From Planctomycetaceae bacterium (GTDB lineage: Bacteria; Planctomycetota; Planctomycetia; Pirellulales; UBA1268): 20,236 bases of DNA. The notes beneath the pieces were generated by a model. The model did no database searches, had not been told where the DNA came from, and saw only the letters and a program-made list of their open reading frames with translations. Both the position numbers and the translations under genes were made by a program. The stretch is taken from contig SXWC01000123.1 in the NCBI GenBank assembly GCA_005789975.1, positions 1-20,236 on the forward strand. Reading direction: 5' to 3'. How positions within the stretch are numbered: the first letter of the stretch is position 1; each line of letters starts with the position of its first letter. Positions 1 through 7,053 of the stretch are shown piece after piece.

Positions 1-1636
1 ACAGCCCCGAACCGATCTGGGCGGCCAGCCGGATCCGCTGACTCTCTCCTCCCGAGAGCGTCGGAGCCTTGCGGTCGAGGGCGAGATAGCCGAGACCGAC
101 GCGGTCCAGAAACTCGAGCCGGCTCGAAATTTCCTTCATGAGTTCGACCGCGATGATCCGCTGCGTGTCGTCGAGCACCAGCGACGTGAGAAACTCGCGG
201 GCATCCGCGATCGGCAGGCCGCAGAGGGCGTCGAGCGAGAGCTGATCGTCAACGCGGTCGGCCCGGGACCAACGCTTCGACGCCGTGCGGATCCGCACCG
301 CGCGGGCCTGCGGCGAGAGCCGCCCCCCCTGGCAGTCGTGGCAGGGGGTGATGCTCATCAGTTTCTCGAGCATCCGGCGGAGGATGCCGCTCTTGGCGTT
401 GCGCCAGCGGTTGGCGAGCAGGGCACAGAGGCCCTCGAACTTCGTCTTCGCACCCCGCTCGGCGCGGCCCCTCTTCCACGAGAGCGTGACCTCGTCGACG
501 CCGGTGCCGTTCAGCCAGATCTTTTTCTGGAGGGCCGTGAGATTCTTCCACGGCGTATCGAGGAGCGTGCCCGGGGGGAGTTTTTTCCTGGCCTCCGCAT
601 GGTCGGCCACGCCGGTGAGCAGCCGCCGCAGCCACCGCGGCATGTCGCGAAAGCTGCCGAGCACGCCGATCGCCCCCTTGCGGAGCGTCTTGTCGGGATC
701 GGTCACGAGCTTCGCGGGATCGATGCCGTAGATGTCGCCGAGGCCCTCGCAGGTCGGGCATGCTCCCTGCGGACTGTTGAAGCTGAAGAGTTGCGGTTCG
801 GGCGTCGAGTAACTCACGCCACAGGTCACGCAGGCGTACCGGCTCGAGAGGACGAGGTCTGCAAGCAGCGCCTGACCCCGTTTCAAACCGCCGGTTTTCC
901 CGGAGTCTGCCGCCGCCGGCTCGACGGCCACGATCACCTGTCCGCCACCGGTCCTGAGCGCGAGCTCCACCGCCTCGGCCAGCCGGCTCCGAGTGGCCTC
1001 GGAGGGGATCAGCCGATCGACGACCACGTCGATGGTGTGCTTGAGGAGCTTCTCCAGCGGCGGCGGTTCCTCGACCCGGCAGACGCGACCATCGACCCGC
1101 GCCCGCGTGAAACCCTGCCGCACGAGATCGGTGAACAGGTCGCGATGCTCTCCCTTGGCCTCGCGAACAAGCGGGGCGAGCAGCATCACCCGCTCCCCTC
1201 CGCGGGCCGCGATGATCCGCTCCACGATCTGGTCCCGGGGCTGCGCCTCGAGCACCGCGTCGCAGGAGGGGCAGTGGGCCGTGCCCACCCGCGCGTAGAG
1301 CACCCGCAAAAAGTCGTGGATCTCCGTCATCGTCGCGACGGTCGAGCGGGGATTCGTGCCGGCCGACTTCTGGGCGATCGAGATCGACGGCGAGAGGCCC
1401 GTCACGCTGTCCACGTCGGGCCGGGGCAGCTGTCCGAGGAACTGTCGCGCGAAGGTGGAGAGGCTTTCGACATACCGTCGCTGCCCCTCGGCGTAGAGGG
1501 TGTAGAAGGCCAGACTCGACTTCCCCGAGCCGCTCACGCCCGACAAGCAGACGAGCCGGCCCCGCGGCAGCCCGACCGTGACGTCTCGGAGGTTGTGCTC
1601 GCGGGCACCGCGGACGACGATCGGAGGGACGTGCAT
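1..1636 (-). CDS. uvrA: UvrA, excinuclease ABC subunit A (N-terminal 545 residues, truncated by window edge)
   Basis: UvrA is the damage-recognition ATPase of nucleotide excision repair; it dimerises and loads UvrB on damaged DNA in the cytoplasm. The protein opens with the UvrA N-terminus, with Walker A GVSGSGKSS at residues 33-41, then TLYAEGQRRYVESLS, GLSPSISIAQKS and NPRSTVATMTEIHD, all hallmark UvrA stretches. Zinc-binding cysteine pairs follow (CPSC near residue 122; CVTC and CPTC around the FSFNSPQGACPTCEGLG segment). The ABC signature LSGGESQRIRLAAQIGSG lies at the left edge, so the second ATPase half is outside the window. The ATG at 1636 is the only start that keeps the family N-terminus; no clear Shine-Dalgarno is visible. 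Many UvrA proteins have Asp in the AFDTLYAEG motif; here it is Tyr (AFYTLYAEG). Normal bacterial length is about 940 aa; some planctomycete forms are roughly double-length, which cannot be judged here. Confidence 0.97.
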   Translation of the reverse strand, partial: MHVPPIVVRGAREHNLRDVTVGLPRGRLVCLSGVSGSGKSSLAFYTLYAEGQRRYVESLSTFARQFLGQLPRPDVDSVTGLSPSISIAQKSAGTNPRSTVATMTEIHDFLRVLYARVGTAHCPSCDAVLEAQPRDQIVERIIAARGGERVMLLAPLVREAKGEHRDLFTDLVRQGFTRARVDGRVCRVEEPPPLEKLLKHTIDVVVDRLIPSEATRSRLAEAVELALRTGGGQVIVAVEPAAADSGKTGGLKRGQALLADLVLSSRYACVTCGVSYSTPEPQLFSFNSPQGACPTCEGLGDIYGIDPAKLVTDPDKTLRKGAIGVLGSFRDMPRWLRRLLTGVADHAEARKKLPPGTLLDTPWKNLTALQKKIWLNGTGVDEVTLSWKRGRAERGAKTKFEGLCALLANRWRNAKSGILRRMLEKLMSITPCHDCQGGRLSPQARAVRIRTASKRWSRADRVDDQLSLDALCGLPIADAREFLTSLVLDDTQRIIAVELMKEISSRLEFLDRVGLGYLALDRKAPTLSGGESQRIRLAAQIGSGL

Positions 1637-1676
1637 GGGGTGGGCAGGCCGCGTGATGCGGGGATGGGGCTGCGTT

Positions 1677-1682
1677 ATTGTA
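1677..1682 (-). promoter_or_regulatory. Candidate -10 element for uvrA
   Basis: On the minus strand the hexamer TACAAT (5/6 to TATAAT) lies 40 nt before the uvrA ATG, which would give a leader of roughly 34 nt. No convincing -35 is seen at 16-18 nt upstream. No LexA-box-like palindrome was recognised. It is close to the tRNA promoter on the other strand. Confidence 0.35.
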
Positions 1683-1686
1683 GTGC

Positions 1687-1715
1687 TGGACAGCCCTCGT
1701 GGCGTGCCGTACGAT
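1687..1715 (+). promoter_or_regulatory. Sigma-70-type promoter for tRNA-Ala
   Basis: TGGACA (1687-1692, 5/6 to TTGACA), a 17-nt spacer, then TACGAT (1710-1715, 4/6 to TATAAT). The start point would be near 1722, leaving about 40 nt of 5' leader before the tRNA at 1763. Spacing is ideal, and the element sits where a promoter is needed, between divergent uvrA and the tRNA. Confidence 0.55.
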
Positions 1716-1762
1716 CGGGGTTTCCCGCGGGAAAAGCGGCCGGTCTGGCCGTTGCCCCGACC

Positions 1763-1835
1763 GGGGCGGTAGCTCAACTGGGAGAGCGCGGCGTTCGCAA
1801 TGCCGAGGTTGGGAGTTCGATCCTCCTCCGCTCCA
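1763..1835 (+). tRNA. tRNA-Ala (anticodon CGC)
   Basis: A complete 73-nt cloverleaf can be folded by hand. The acceptor arm GGGGCGG pairs with CCGCTCC, including the G3-U70 wobble that is the identity element of alanine tRNAs. The D arm is GCTC/GAGC; the anticodon stem CGGCG/TGCCG carries loop TTCGCAA, with anticodon CGC at 1796-1798. The variable loop is AGGTT, and the T arm GGGAG/CTCCT encloses TTCGATC. The discriminator base is A at 1835. CCA is not encoded (the next bases are CTT), so it must be added by the CCA enzyme. It reads GCG codons, which should be frequent in this GC-rich genome. Confidence 0.97.
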
Positions 1836-1841
1836 CTTTGC

Positions 1842-1872
1842 GGCTGCACGACCATCCCTGGTTCGTGCGGCC
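1842..1872 (+). terminator. GC-rich hairpin just 3' of the tRNA
   Basis: The arm GGCTGCACGACC (1842-1853) pairs with GGTTCGTGCGGCC (1860-1872), with one bulged T and one G-U pair, around a 6-nt loop. It starts 7 nt after the tRNA and could end or process the tRNA transcript. No T-run follows, so it is not a classical intrinsic terminator. The region 1873-1955 beyond it holds a 12-bp direct repeat GGCCCGCCGGGC (1886-1897 and 1913-1924), and TCGTGCGGCC recurs at 1863-1872 and 1930-1939. Confidence 0.35.
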
Positions 1873-1955
1873 TGGGATGTCGGTCGGCCCGCCGGGCCTC
1901 GAGCCCGGGTCGGGCCCGCCGGGCTGCGGTCGTGCGGCCCGTGGGGTGCGTCAAT

Positions 1956-2588
1956 ATGGCCACGGAATCCACGGTGATGCCCCGCAGCCCTGCGGCCGGC
2001 GATCCTTCGACGGCGGTCATGCTGCGGGTCTGCGAAGGAGACGCCGAGGCCTTCGCCGAACTGGTGGTGATGTGGCGGGACAGGCTCGTCACCCTCTTCC
2101 TCCATCACACCGGCGATTACTCCACGGCCGAGGATCTCACGCAGGAGGTGTTTCTGCGGGTCTACCGGTCGCGGGCCACCTACCAGCCGACGGCGAAGTT
2201 CACCACCTGGGTTCACACGATCGCCAACAACGTGGCGAGTGATCTGAGGCAACGGGCCTACCGGCGGCTCGAACGGGGCGTGCCGGCGACCACTTCGGCC
2301 TCGTCGATGGCCATCGGCCTCGACCAGCTTGCGGTCGCGGCCAGCGGCCTGCTGCCGGCGCGGCTCGCCGACCGCACGGAACTGCGGGCCGTGGTCCAGC
2401 AGGCCATCGCCGGACTCAACGAACGACAGCGCATGGCGGTGCTCCTCGCGAAGTTCGAGCAGTGCTCCTACGAGGAGATTGCCGCGGCGATGCGGCTGAC
2501 GGTGCCCGCCGTGAAATCGCTGCTCTTCAGGGCCCGTGACCAGCTTCGCGCGGCGCTCGAGCCCTATCTCGACGGCGATCCATCATGA
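1956..2588 (+). CDS. ECF-family RNA polymerase sigma factor (210 aa)
   Basis: A two-domain extracytoplasmic-function sigma factor that directs RNA polymerase to a specific promoter set. Sigma region 2 is at residues about 36-104; it includes the DLTQEVFLRVYR core-binding segment and FTTWVHTIANNVASDLRQR, the -10 reading helix area. A linker of about 40 residues leads to region 4 at residues 146-200, with LNERQRMAVLLAKFE, the helix-turn-helix YEEIAAAMRLTVPAVKSLLFRARDQL and a short tail. The ATG at 1956 was chosen because upstream in-frame codons run into the tRNA; a second ATG at 1977 is possible, and neither has a good Shine-Dalgarno. The stop overlaps the next gene's start as ATGA (2585-2588), so the pair is translationally coupled. 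The promoter set and the signal are unknown. Confidence 0.93.
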   Translation: MATESTVMPRSPAAGDPSTAVMLRVCEGDAEAFAELVVMWRDRLVTLFLHHTGDYSTAEDLTQEVFLRVYRSRATYQPTAKFTTWVHTIANNVASDLRQRAYRRLERGVPATTSASSMAIGLDQLAVAASGLLPARLADRTELRAVVQQAIAGLNERQRMAVLLAKFEQCSYEEIAAAMRLTVPAVKSLLFRARDQLRAALEPYLDGDPS

Positions 2589-3628
2589 GCCTCGAGTCCC
2601 TTCCCGGCGACGATGCGGAGCTCCCCGCCGACGCCTTCGTCGGCCTCTGGGACATCCTCGATACGCTGCCGCGGGCGACGTCGTCGGTCGACATGGCGGC
2701 CACGACCATCGACATGGTGGCGGTGGCGGCCTCGGCCCCGCACGGCGGAAGGGGCCGGCGTCCGAGTTGGCTCCTGCCGGCCGTCGCCGTGTGTGCCAGC
2801 CTGGCCACCGGCTTGATCGCCGGTCGCATGACGGTGCCGGACCCCGACACCCGCGTCCTCGAATACCTCCCGCTGATCCGGCACATCGAGACCCTGCGGG
2901 AGGCGGGAAGTGTCACGTTTCTCCAGGCGCTTGCCGACCGGCGGCTCCCGCAGCCGCTCCGCCTGCCCCCGGATGCCGTCCGGGAAGAAGTGCGCGAGTT
3001 TGGCGAGACGCTGCGCGATCTCGAGGCCGATCATGTCTGGGGCAACGCCGCGGGAGCCTTGCTGACGGACCGCCGCGCGGCGATCGACGCGCTCTCCGCC
3101 GATCAGCAAGACGCGCTTGAGCGAGCGGCGGCGGTGTTTCAGGAGCTTCCGACCAGGGAGCGTCGGCAGCTCGCCACGGTCGCCGCAGTGCTCGCTGATC
3201 CCGGGCGGCAGGATCTGCGGAATGCGGCCCGCGCATGGCATCTGCTGATCGCCGCCAGTGATCCCCCCGATCGCAGGAACATCATCGAACTCGACGAGAA
3301 GCGGCGGCTTGAATGGATCGACCGCCGGTCGCGACCCCGCGATTGGGAACGCGGTGAGCGGCGTGTTCCGCCACCGGCAATCGAGGGCGGCCCACCGCGG
3401 GGCGGCCCACCCGGCGACGGGCGGCCGCGCCGGCAGGGGCCGCGGGGCGACGGGGCACCCCAGGATCGGGCACCCCAGGATCGAGGACCCCAGGACCGAG
3501 GACCCCAGGACCGAGGACCCCAGGGCGGCGGACGGGGCCTTCCGCGGCAGGGCGACCCCCGGCGGGAGGCCATGCCGCAGGGGCCACCGGCCGGCGATAC
3601 CGAACGAATCCCGCGTGAGCCCGCGTGA
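2585..3628 (+). CDS. Single-pass membrane protein coupled to the sigma factor; putative anti-sigma or sensor partner (347 aa)
   Basis: No enzyme family is recognised. The cytoplasmic N-terminus (residues 1-60) contains LWDILDTLPRATSSVDMAATTIDMV, a type of segment found in planctomycete membrane proteins encoded next to ECF sigma genes. One TM helix spans about residues 61-80. A helical, charged extracytoplasmic part (about 90-255) follows. The last 90 residues are low-complexity Gly/Pro/Arg/Gln with tandem PQDRG/PQDRA units (about 290-315). The ATGA overlap with the sigma gene and the topology suggest regulation of that sigma factor by an envelope signal. This is inference: no zinc-binding anti-sigma HxxxCxxC motif is present. 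It ends 24 nt from the stop of the convergent hydrolase gene. Confidence 0.85.
   Translation: MSLESLPGDDAELPADAFVGLWDILDTLPRATSSVDMAATTIDMVAVAASAPHGGRGRRPSWLLPAVAVCASLATGLIAGRMTVPDPDTRVLEYLPLIRHIETLREAGSVTFLQALADRRLPQPLRLPPDAVREEVREFGETLRDLEADHVWGNAAGALLTDRRAAIDALSADQQDALERAAAVFQELPTRERRQLATVAAVLADPGRQDLRNAARAWHLLIAASDPPDRRNIIELDEKRRLEWIDRRSRPRDWERGERRVPPPAIEGGPPRGGPPGDGRPRRQGPRGDGAPQDRAPQDRGPQDRGPQDRGPQGGGRGLPRQGDPRREAMPQGPPAGDTERIPREPA
3454..3528 (+). repeat. 15-bp tandem repeat inside the sigma-partner gene
   Basis: Consecutive 15-nt units at 3454-3468, 3469-3483, 3484-3498 and 3499-3513, with a degenerate fifth at 3514-3528. All carry an ACCCCAGGA core; the first two have GGC and ATCG ends, the next two AGG and ACCG. 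Because 15 is a multiple of 3, each copy adds one pentapeptide (PQDRx) without changing frame. The first pair and the second pair are internally identical, which suggests recent duplications and possible copy-number variation between strains. Confidence 0.9.
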
Positions 3629-3652
3629 AGCCGGCGCGGCAGCCCACTGTTC

Positions 3653-4480
3653 TCAGCCGCGGACCAGCTCGCCGAGAAACTCGCGCACCGCCGCGTTGAA
3701 GACCTCCGGAGCCTCCAGCGGCGTCAGGTGGCCGGCGCGGGGCACGATCAGGAGTCGCGCGTCGGGGATGATCTTCTCCGCCGCTTCGAGGCACTCCGGC
3801 GGGGTGAGTTGATCGTCGGCGCCCACGACGAGGAGCGTCGGCGCACGCACATGCCGCATCGGCTCGCTCATGTCGGGCCGATCGCCGAGCGCCGCCAGCG
3901 CGGCCTGGATCGTGCCCACCCGCTGCCCGATGATCATCCGTCGCAAGTCCGCCTCGTTGTCGCGGTGCCGCGCCGTCGTCTTCGCATCGGCGTTCGCCGC
4001 CACCGGCGCCATGAGCCTTGGGATCATCGCGTCGGCGAGGATCGACAACCCCAGCCGGCCCACCTTGGCGGAGAGATCGACGCGGGCGGCACGGGTCTCC
4101 GGAGTGTCGGCCTCGAGCTTGGTGTCGACGAGCACCAGCGCCGCGACCCGGTCGGGGTGGCGGGCCGCGATGTGCTGGGCGACGTAGCCCCCCATCGACA
4201 CGCCGCAGACGGCCGCGGGTCGGCCGACATGCAGGGCGTCGAGCAGGGCGACCGCGTCGTCGGCCAGCTGGGCGATGCTCTCCGGCCCCACGTCGGCGCT
4301 CGCCCCGAAGCCCCGCAGATCGGGAGCGATGATCCGCAGGTGATCGGCCAGCGACGTCTGCCGCGACCACATGGAGTGGTCGAGCGGAAAGGCGTGGAGC
4401 AGGAGGAGCGGCAGGCCGCTGCCCGAGGAATGCACCGCCAGTCGGGTGTCGCGGATCGCGACATGATGAATCGGCATCAT
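3653..4480 (-). CDS. Alpha/beta hydrolase fold protein (275 aa)
   Basis: A soluble serine hydrolase of the 3-oxoadipate enol-lactonase/esterase type of alpha/beta hydrolase. An oxyanion region LLLLHAFPLDHSMW (about 25-38) comes first. The strand and turn PDLRGFGAS follow. The nucleophile elbow GVSMGG has Ser95, the acid lies in GADDQLTPP (Asp223), and the catalytic base is in RAGHLTPLEAP (His251), so the full triad is present. Length and motif spacing are normal for the family. The substrate cannot be told: a lactone, ester or related small molecule is possible, and nothing nearby points to aromatic catabolism. The ATG at 4480 overlaps the stop of the upstream HEAT/TPR gene as ATGA, so it is translationally coupled. 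No signal peptide, hence cytoplasmic. Confidence 0.93.
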   Translation of the reverse strand: MMPIHHVAIRDTRLAVHSSGSGLPLLLLHAFPLDHSMWSRQTSLADHLRIIAPDLRGFGASADVGPESIAQLADDAVALLDALHVGRPAAVCGVSMGGYVAQHIAARHPDRVAALVLVDTKLEADTPETRAARVDLSAKVGRLGLSILADAMIPRLMAPVAANADAKTTARHRDNEADLRRMIIGQRVGTIQAALAALGDRPDMSEPMRHVRAPTLLVVGADDQLTPPECLEAAEKIIPDARLLIVPRAGHLTPLEAPEVFNAAVREFLGELVRG

Positions 4481-6294
4481 GGTTCGGCCAGGGCTTTCTC
4501 GAATCGCTCGAGGCTGCCGCGGAGCAGGGCGTTGTGGGGCTCGTGCCGCACCGCGAGCCGTTGCGTGCGGACCGCCCCCCGCAGGTCACCCGCGGCGGCC
4601 CGGCAGTGCGCCAGCGTGTCCAGATAGCTCGCGGTGTCGAAGGCGTGCTCCAGCGACCGCTTCGAGTAGCGGATCGCCTTGCGGATGTCCCCTTCGGTGT
4701 TGGCGACGAGCCAGGCGTATTCGTTGTAGCCGTTCGCGTCGTCGGGCAGGGCCTGGATCTCCTCGTCGATCTGCTCGAGCGCACGGGCGACCCGCGACCT
4801 GGCATCGGCATGCTTCTCCGGTGAACCGACGGAGAGCCGGTAGCAGGCGATCAGCGAGTCGATGTCTTTGCCGTAGACCCGCAGCGATTCCTCGAGCATC
4901 CGGCGTTCCTCGGCCGCGTCGCCGCCGGCGGCCTGCGCGCATGCGGCGAAAAAGAGCATCCGCGACCGGACCGCCCGGGGATCCCGCTCGAGCCGCATCA
5001 GGATTTGATCCATGTCGTCGCCGTCGTCCGGATCGCGGCCCTCGAGCACGCGGCGGAGCAGGGCGGCGGCTTCGGCGTCGCGCCGCTGTTCGTGGAGGAA
5101 CTCGGAGCAGAGGATGCCGGCGAGGGCGAACTCGCCCGCCGAGATCTCCGGCGCGTCGAGGAGGCCGTTGTATTCGCGGTCGGCCCAGTCGGCCGCGCCC
5201 CAGCGGGCCAGCAGCATCGCGGCCTGCAGCCGCTCGCCCGAATCGGCGTCCTCGGCGCCGAGCCGCCCATGGGCACGCTCCGCGAGGATCGCGGCCCGCG
5301 GTTCGTCGCCTCGTTGCCGCCAGGTGACGGCGGCCGCATAGCCGACGAGCGGCGAAAACCCAGGGTCGCCGACGTCGAGCCGGTCACTCAGCAGATCGAC
5401 GGCGGTGGGGAGACCATGAGTGGTGAGCCAGAGGAGCTCCGTCGCGAGGAGTTCCTCCTCGGAAGCGGAATCGGCGCACGCGGCAAACAGCAGCTCGGCT
5501 TGCGCGAGGGCTTCGGTCTGCCTGCCCGCCGCGATGAGCATCGCGGCCAGGCAACGGCGGAAGATTCGCAGCGTCTTCGCCCGGCCGAGCGAGGCCACGG
5601 CCGGGTCTTCGTCCGCGGGGATGGCGGCCGCTTCGGTCTCCGGCCCGGCGAGCGATTCGACGGCGGCGGAGGCCGCTTTGACCGCCACGTCCGTCGCCGC
5701 GGGGGAATCGGCCCGGGAGCAGTCGATGATGGCGCGGAGCAGCCGCGCGGTCGTTCGTCCGCTCTGGCCGAGGCCGGCGGTGATCCGATCGCGGAGCCCC
5801 GGCCAGACCGGGTCGTCCGGCTGCCATTCGCGGGCCAGCAGTGCCGCGGCGATCCGCGAGCCGGAGTCGGTCCGCTCGAGCCGCACGATCCGCGCCAGCG
5901 GCTCGATGCCCGCATCGTCGTCGAGTCGCAGGAGACGATGCATGATCTGCACGCGTTCGTCGAGATCGCTGCGGGCGAAGCGGTCGAGCAGGGCGGTGAC
6001 GTCGGGGGGGTCGTCGGCCAGTGCCAGGGGCAGCGACTCGACGAGCCACCGCGCCCGCAGGGCGACCTCCAGGTCGGCTTGGGTGTCCGCGGCGGCGAGG
6101 AGCGCGTCGGAGGCCTTGTCCCCGAGGGCGGCGAGCCTGGCGGTGGCGGTCTCGCGAACGGCGAAGTCGGCGTCGCCGAGCTGCGCGATCAGGGCGTCGA
6201 TTTCCGCATCGACGGGCCCCGCGGCGGCGACGGCCAGAGCCGTGGATGCCACGGCAGCCATCATCCCGAGCACTGCCTTCGGAAACGGCCGCAT
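4477..6294 (-). CDS. Secreted HEAT/TPR-repeat protein of unknown function (605 aa)
   Basis: An N-terminal signal peptide of about 30 residues (MRPFPK, then a hydrophobic Ala/Val core ending near AAAGPVDA) predicts export. The first part after it resembles HEAT-like helical repeats (DADFAVRETATARLAALGDKASDALLAAA, split over residues 41-69). The C-terminal half resembles tetratricopeptide repeats (for example NGYNEYAWLVANTEGDIRKA and SYLDTLAHCRAAAGDLRGAV), a pattern seen in planctomycete exported proteins. Such repeats bind other proteins; no catalytic motif is visible. The start at 6294 is supported by GAGGA at 6304-6308, 9 nt upstream. It lies 89 nt after pyrE on the same strand and is coupled by ATGA to the hydrolase, so the three may be co-transcribed. 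Function unassigned. Confidence 0.87.
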   Translation of the reverse strand: MRPFPKAVLGMMAAVASTALAVAAAGPVDAEIDALIAQLGDADFAVRETATARLAALGDKASDALLAAADTQADLEVALRARWLVESLPLALADDPPDVTALLDRFARSDLDERVQIMHRLLRLDDDAGIEPLARIVRLERTDSGSRIAAALLAREWQPDDPVWPGLRDRITAGLGQSGRTTARLLRAIIDCSRADSPAATDVAVKAASAAVESLAGPETEAAAIPADEDPAVASLGRAKTLRIFRRCLAAMLIAAGRQTEALAQAELLFAACADSASEEELLATELLWLTTHGLPTAVDLLSDRLDVGDPGFSPLVGYAAAVTWRQRGDEPRAAILAERAHGRLGAEDADSGERLQAAMLLARWGAADWADREYNGLLDAPEISAGEFALAGILCSEFLHEQRRDAEAAALLRRVLEGRDPDDGDDMDQILMRLERDPRAVRSRMLFFAACAQAAGGDAAEERRMLEESLRVYGKDIDSLIACYRLSVGSPEKHADARSRVARALEQIDEEIQALPDDANGYNEYAWLVANTEGDIRKAIRYSKRSLEHAFDTASYLDTLAHCRAAAGDLRGAVRTQRLAVRHEPHNALLRGSLERFEKALAEP

Positions 6295-6330
6295 GCGCAG
6301 GGATCCTCGGGGTCTGCCGATCCATACGGC

Positions 6331-6348
6331 CTTGCCACCGCAGGCAAG
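6331..6348. other. Small hairpin between pyrE and the HEAT/TPR gene
   Basis: CTTGCC (6331-6336) pairs with GGCAAG (6343-6348) around a 6-nt loop. It has no T-run on either side, so it is not an intrinsic terminator. It could be an RNA processing or pausing site in the pyrE transcript, or be chance. Confidence 0.2.
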
Positions 6349-6383
6349 CCTATGCCCGCACCGTGTGCCGGGGCAAGCAACCG

Positions 6384-6962
6384 TCAGGCCGCGTCGGGTT
6401 CGATGCCGAGGTCACGGATCGTGACGAGCGACTCGAGCGGAATCCCGCGGGCGGCCAAAGCCTCGCGTGCACCGGCCAGCCGGTCGATGACGGCGACGAG
6501 CCGTTCCACGACGAGGCCAAACTCCTCGGCCCGGTCGATCGCCAGAAGCGATGAGCCGCCGGTCGTGACCACGTCTTCCACGATCACCACCCGCTGCCCC
6601 GGCTCGACGGGACCCTCGATGTATTTCTGGAGACCGTGCCCCTTGGCTTCCTTGCGGACCATGAACCCCTTGAGGGGCACTCCCTCGACCCCCGCCATCG
6701 TGACCACGGCGCCCGTGACGGGATCGGCCCCGATCGCCATGCCGCCGACGGCATGGGGCAGCGGCCCGAACGACCGCAGCCGTTCGAGGATCGCCCGACC
6801 CACGAGCATCGCGCCATGCGAATCGAGGACGACCTGTTTGGCGTCGAGATAGAAACTGGCCTCGCGTCCGGATGCGAGGCGGAACGTGCCCCGCTTGAGG
6901 GCCCGCGTGCCGACGAGATCGACGAGTTGCCGTGTGACCGGCGTGACCGGGGAGGTGCTCAT
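6384..6962 (-). CDS. pyrE: Orotate phosphoribosyltransferase (192 aa)
   Basis: Catalyses orotate plus PRPP to orotidine 5'-phosphate, the fifth step of pyrimidine synthesis, in the cytoplasm. The PRPP-binding motif RVVIVEDVVTTGGSS is at residues 124-138 with the two acidic residues ED. The flexible-loop region RKEAKGHG (103-110) holds the catalytic Lys, and SGREASFYLDAK (31-42) matches the family N-terminal substrate region. Length fits the short bacterial PyrE class. The ATG at 6962 was chosen over longer in-frame openings because homology begins here and the upstream DNA is the divergent promoter region. No Shine-Dalgarno is visible. A TATACT -10-like hexamer lies only 7 nt before the ATG, so the mRNA may be leaderless. 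Confidence 0.95.
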   Translation of the reverse strand: MSTSPVTPVTRQLVDLVGTRALKRGTFRLASGREASFYLDAKQVVLDSHGAMLVGRAILERLRSFGPLPHAVGGMAIGADPVTGAVVTMAGVEGVPLKGFMVRKEAKGHGLQKYIEGPVEPGQRVVIVEDVVTTGGSSLLAIDRAEEFGLVVERLVAVIDRLAGAREALAARGIPLESLVTIRDLGIEPDAA

Positions 6963-6969
6963 GGGGGGC

Positions 6970-6975
6970 AGTATA
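6970..6975 (-). promoter_or_regulatory. Candidate -10 element of pyrE
   Basis: Minus-strand TATACT (5/6 to TATAAT) ends 7 nt before the pyrE ATG. A start point 6-7 nt downstream would be at or next to the first base of the start codon. The -35 region is weak (TCAAAA at a 17-nt spacing). The absence of a Shine-Dalgarno agrees with a leaderless transcript, but this is inference. Confidence 0.4.
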
Positions 6976-6994
6976 GAGGGCGGCGACCGTTTTT

Positions 6995-7022
6995 TTGACT
7001 CCGGCGGCATGTGACTTAGAAT
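6995..7022 (+). promoter_or_regulatory. Sigma-70-type promoter of the nfeD-floA cluster
   Basis: TTGACT (6995-7000, 5/6 to consensus), a 16-nt spacer, then TAGAAT (7017-7022, 5/6). Transcription would start near 7029, 25 nt before the ATG at 7054. This is the best housekeeping promoter in the window. A T7 run (6990-6996) overlaps the -35 and may add curvature. Confidence 0.75.
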
Positions 7023-7053
7023 TTGCCCGGCTCGTTCACGCCGGAGTGGTTCC

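Noticed and set aside
1800..1955. Upstream extension of the sigma factor
   Set aside because: The longer start lies inside the tRNA-Ala gene and the added residues are unlike any sigma factor.
249..2252. 667-codon minus-strand frame across uvrA, the tRNA and the sigma gene
   Set aside because: It runs through a tRNA and the antisense of the sigma gene, and is the wrong frame of uvrA.
2585..3628. Zinc-binding anti-sigma factor (ZAS) assignment
   Set aside because: No HxxxCxxC motif in the cytoplasmic part; only gene coupling and topology suggest an anti-sigma role.
5005..6852. 615-codon plus-strand frame opposite the HEAT/TPR gene and pyrE
   Set aside because: Antisense to two genes with clear signal peptide or catalytic motifs; no domain of its own.
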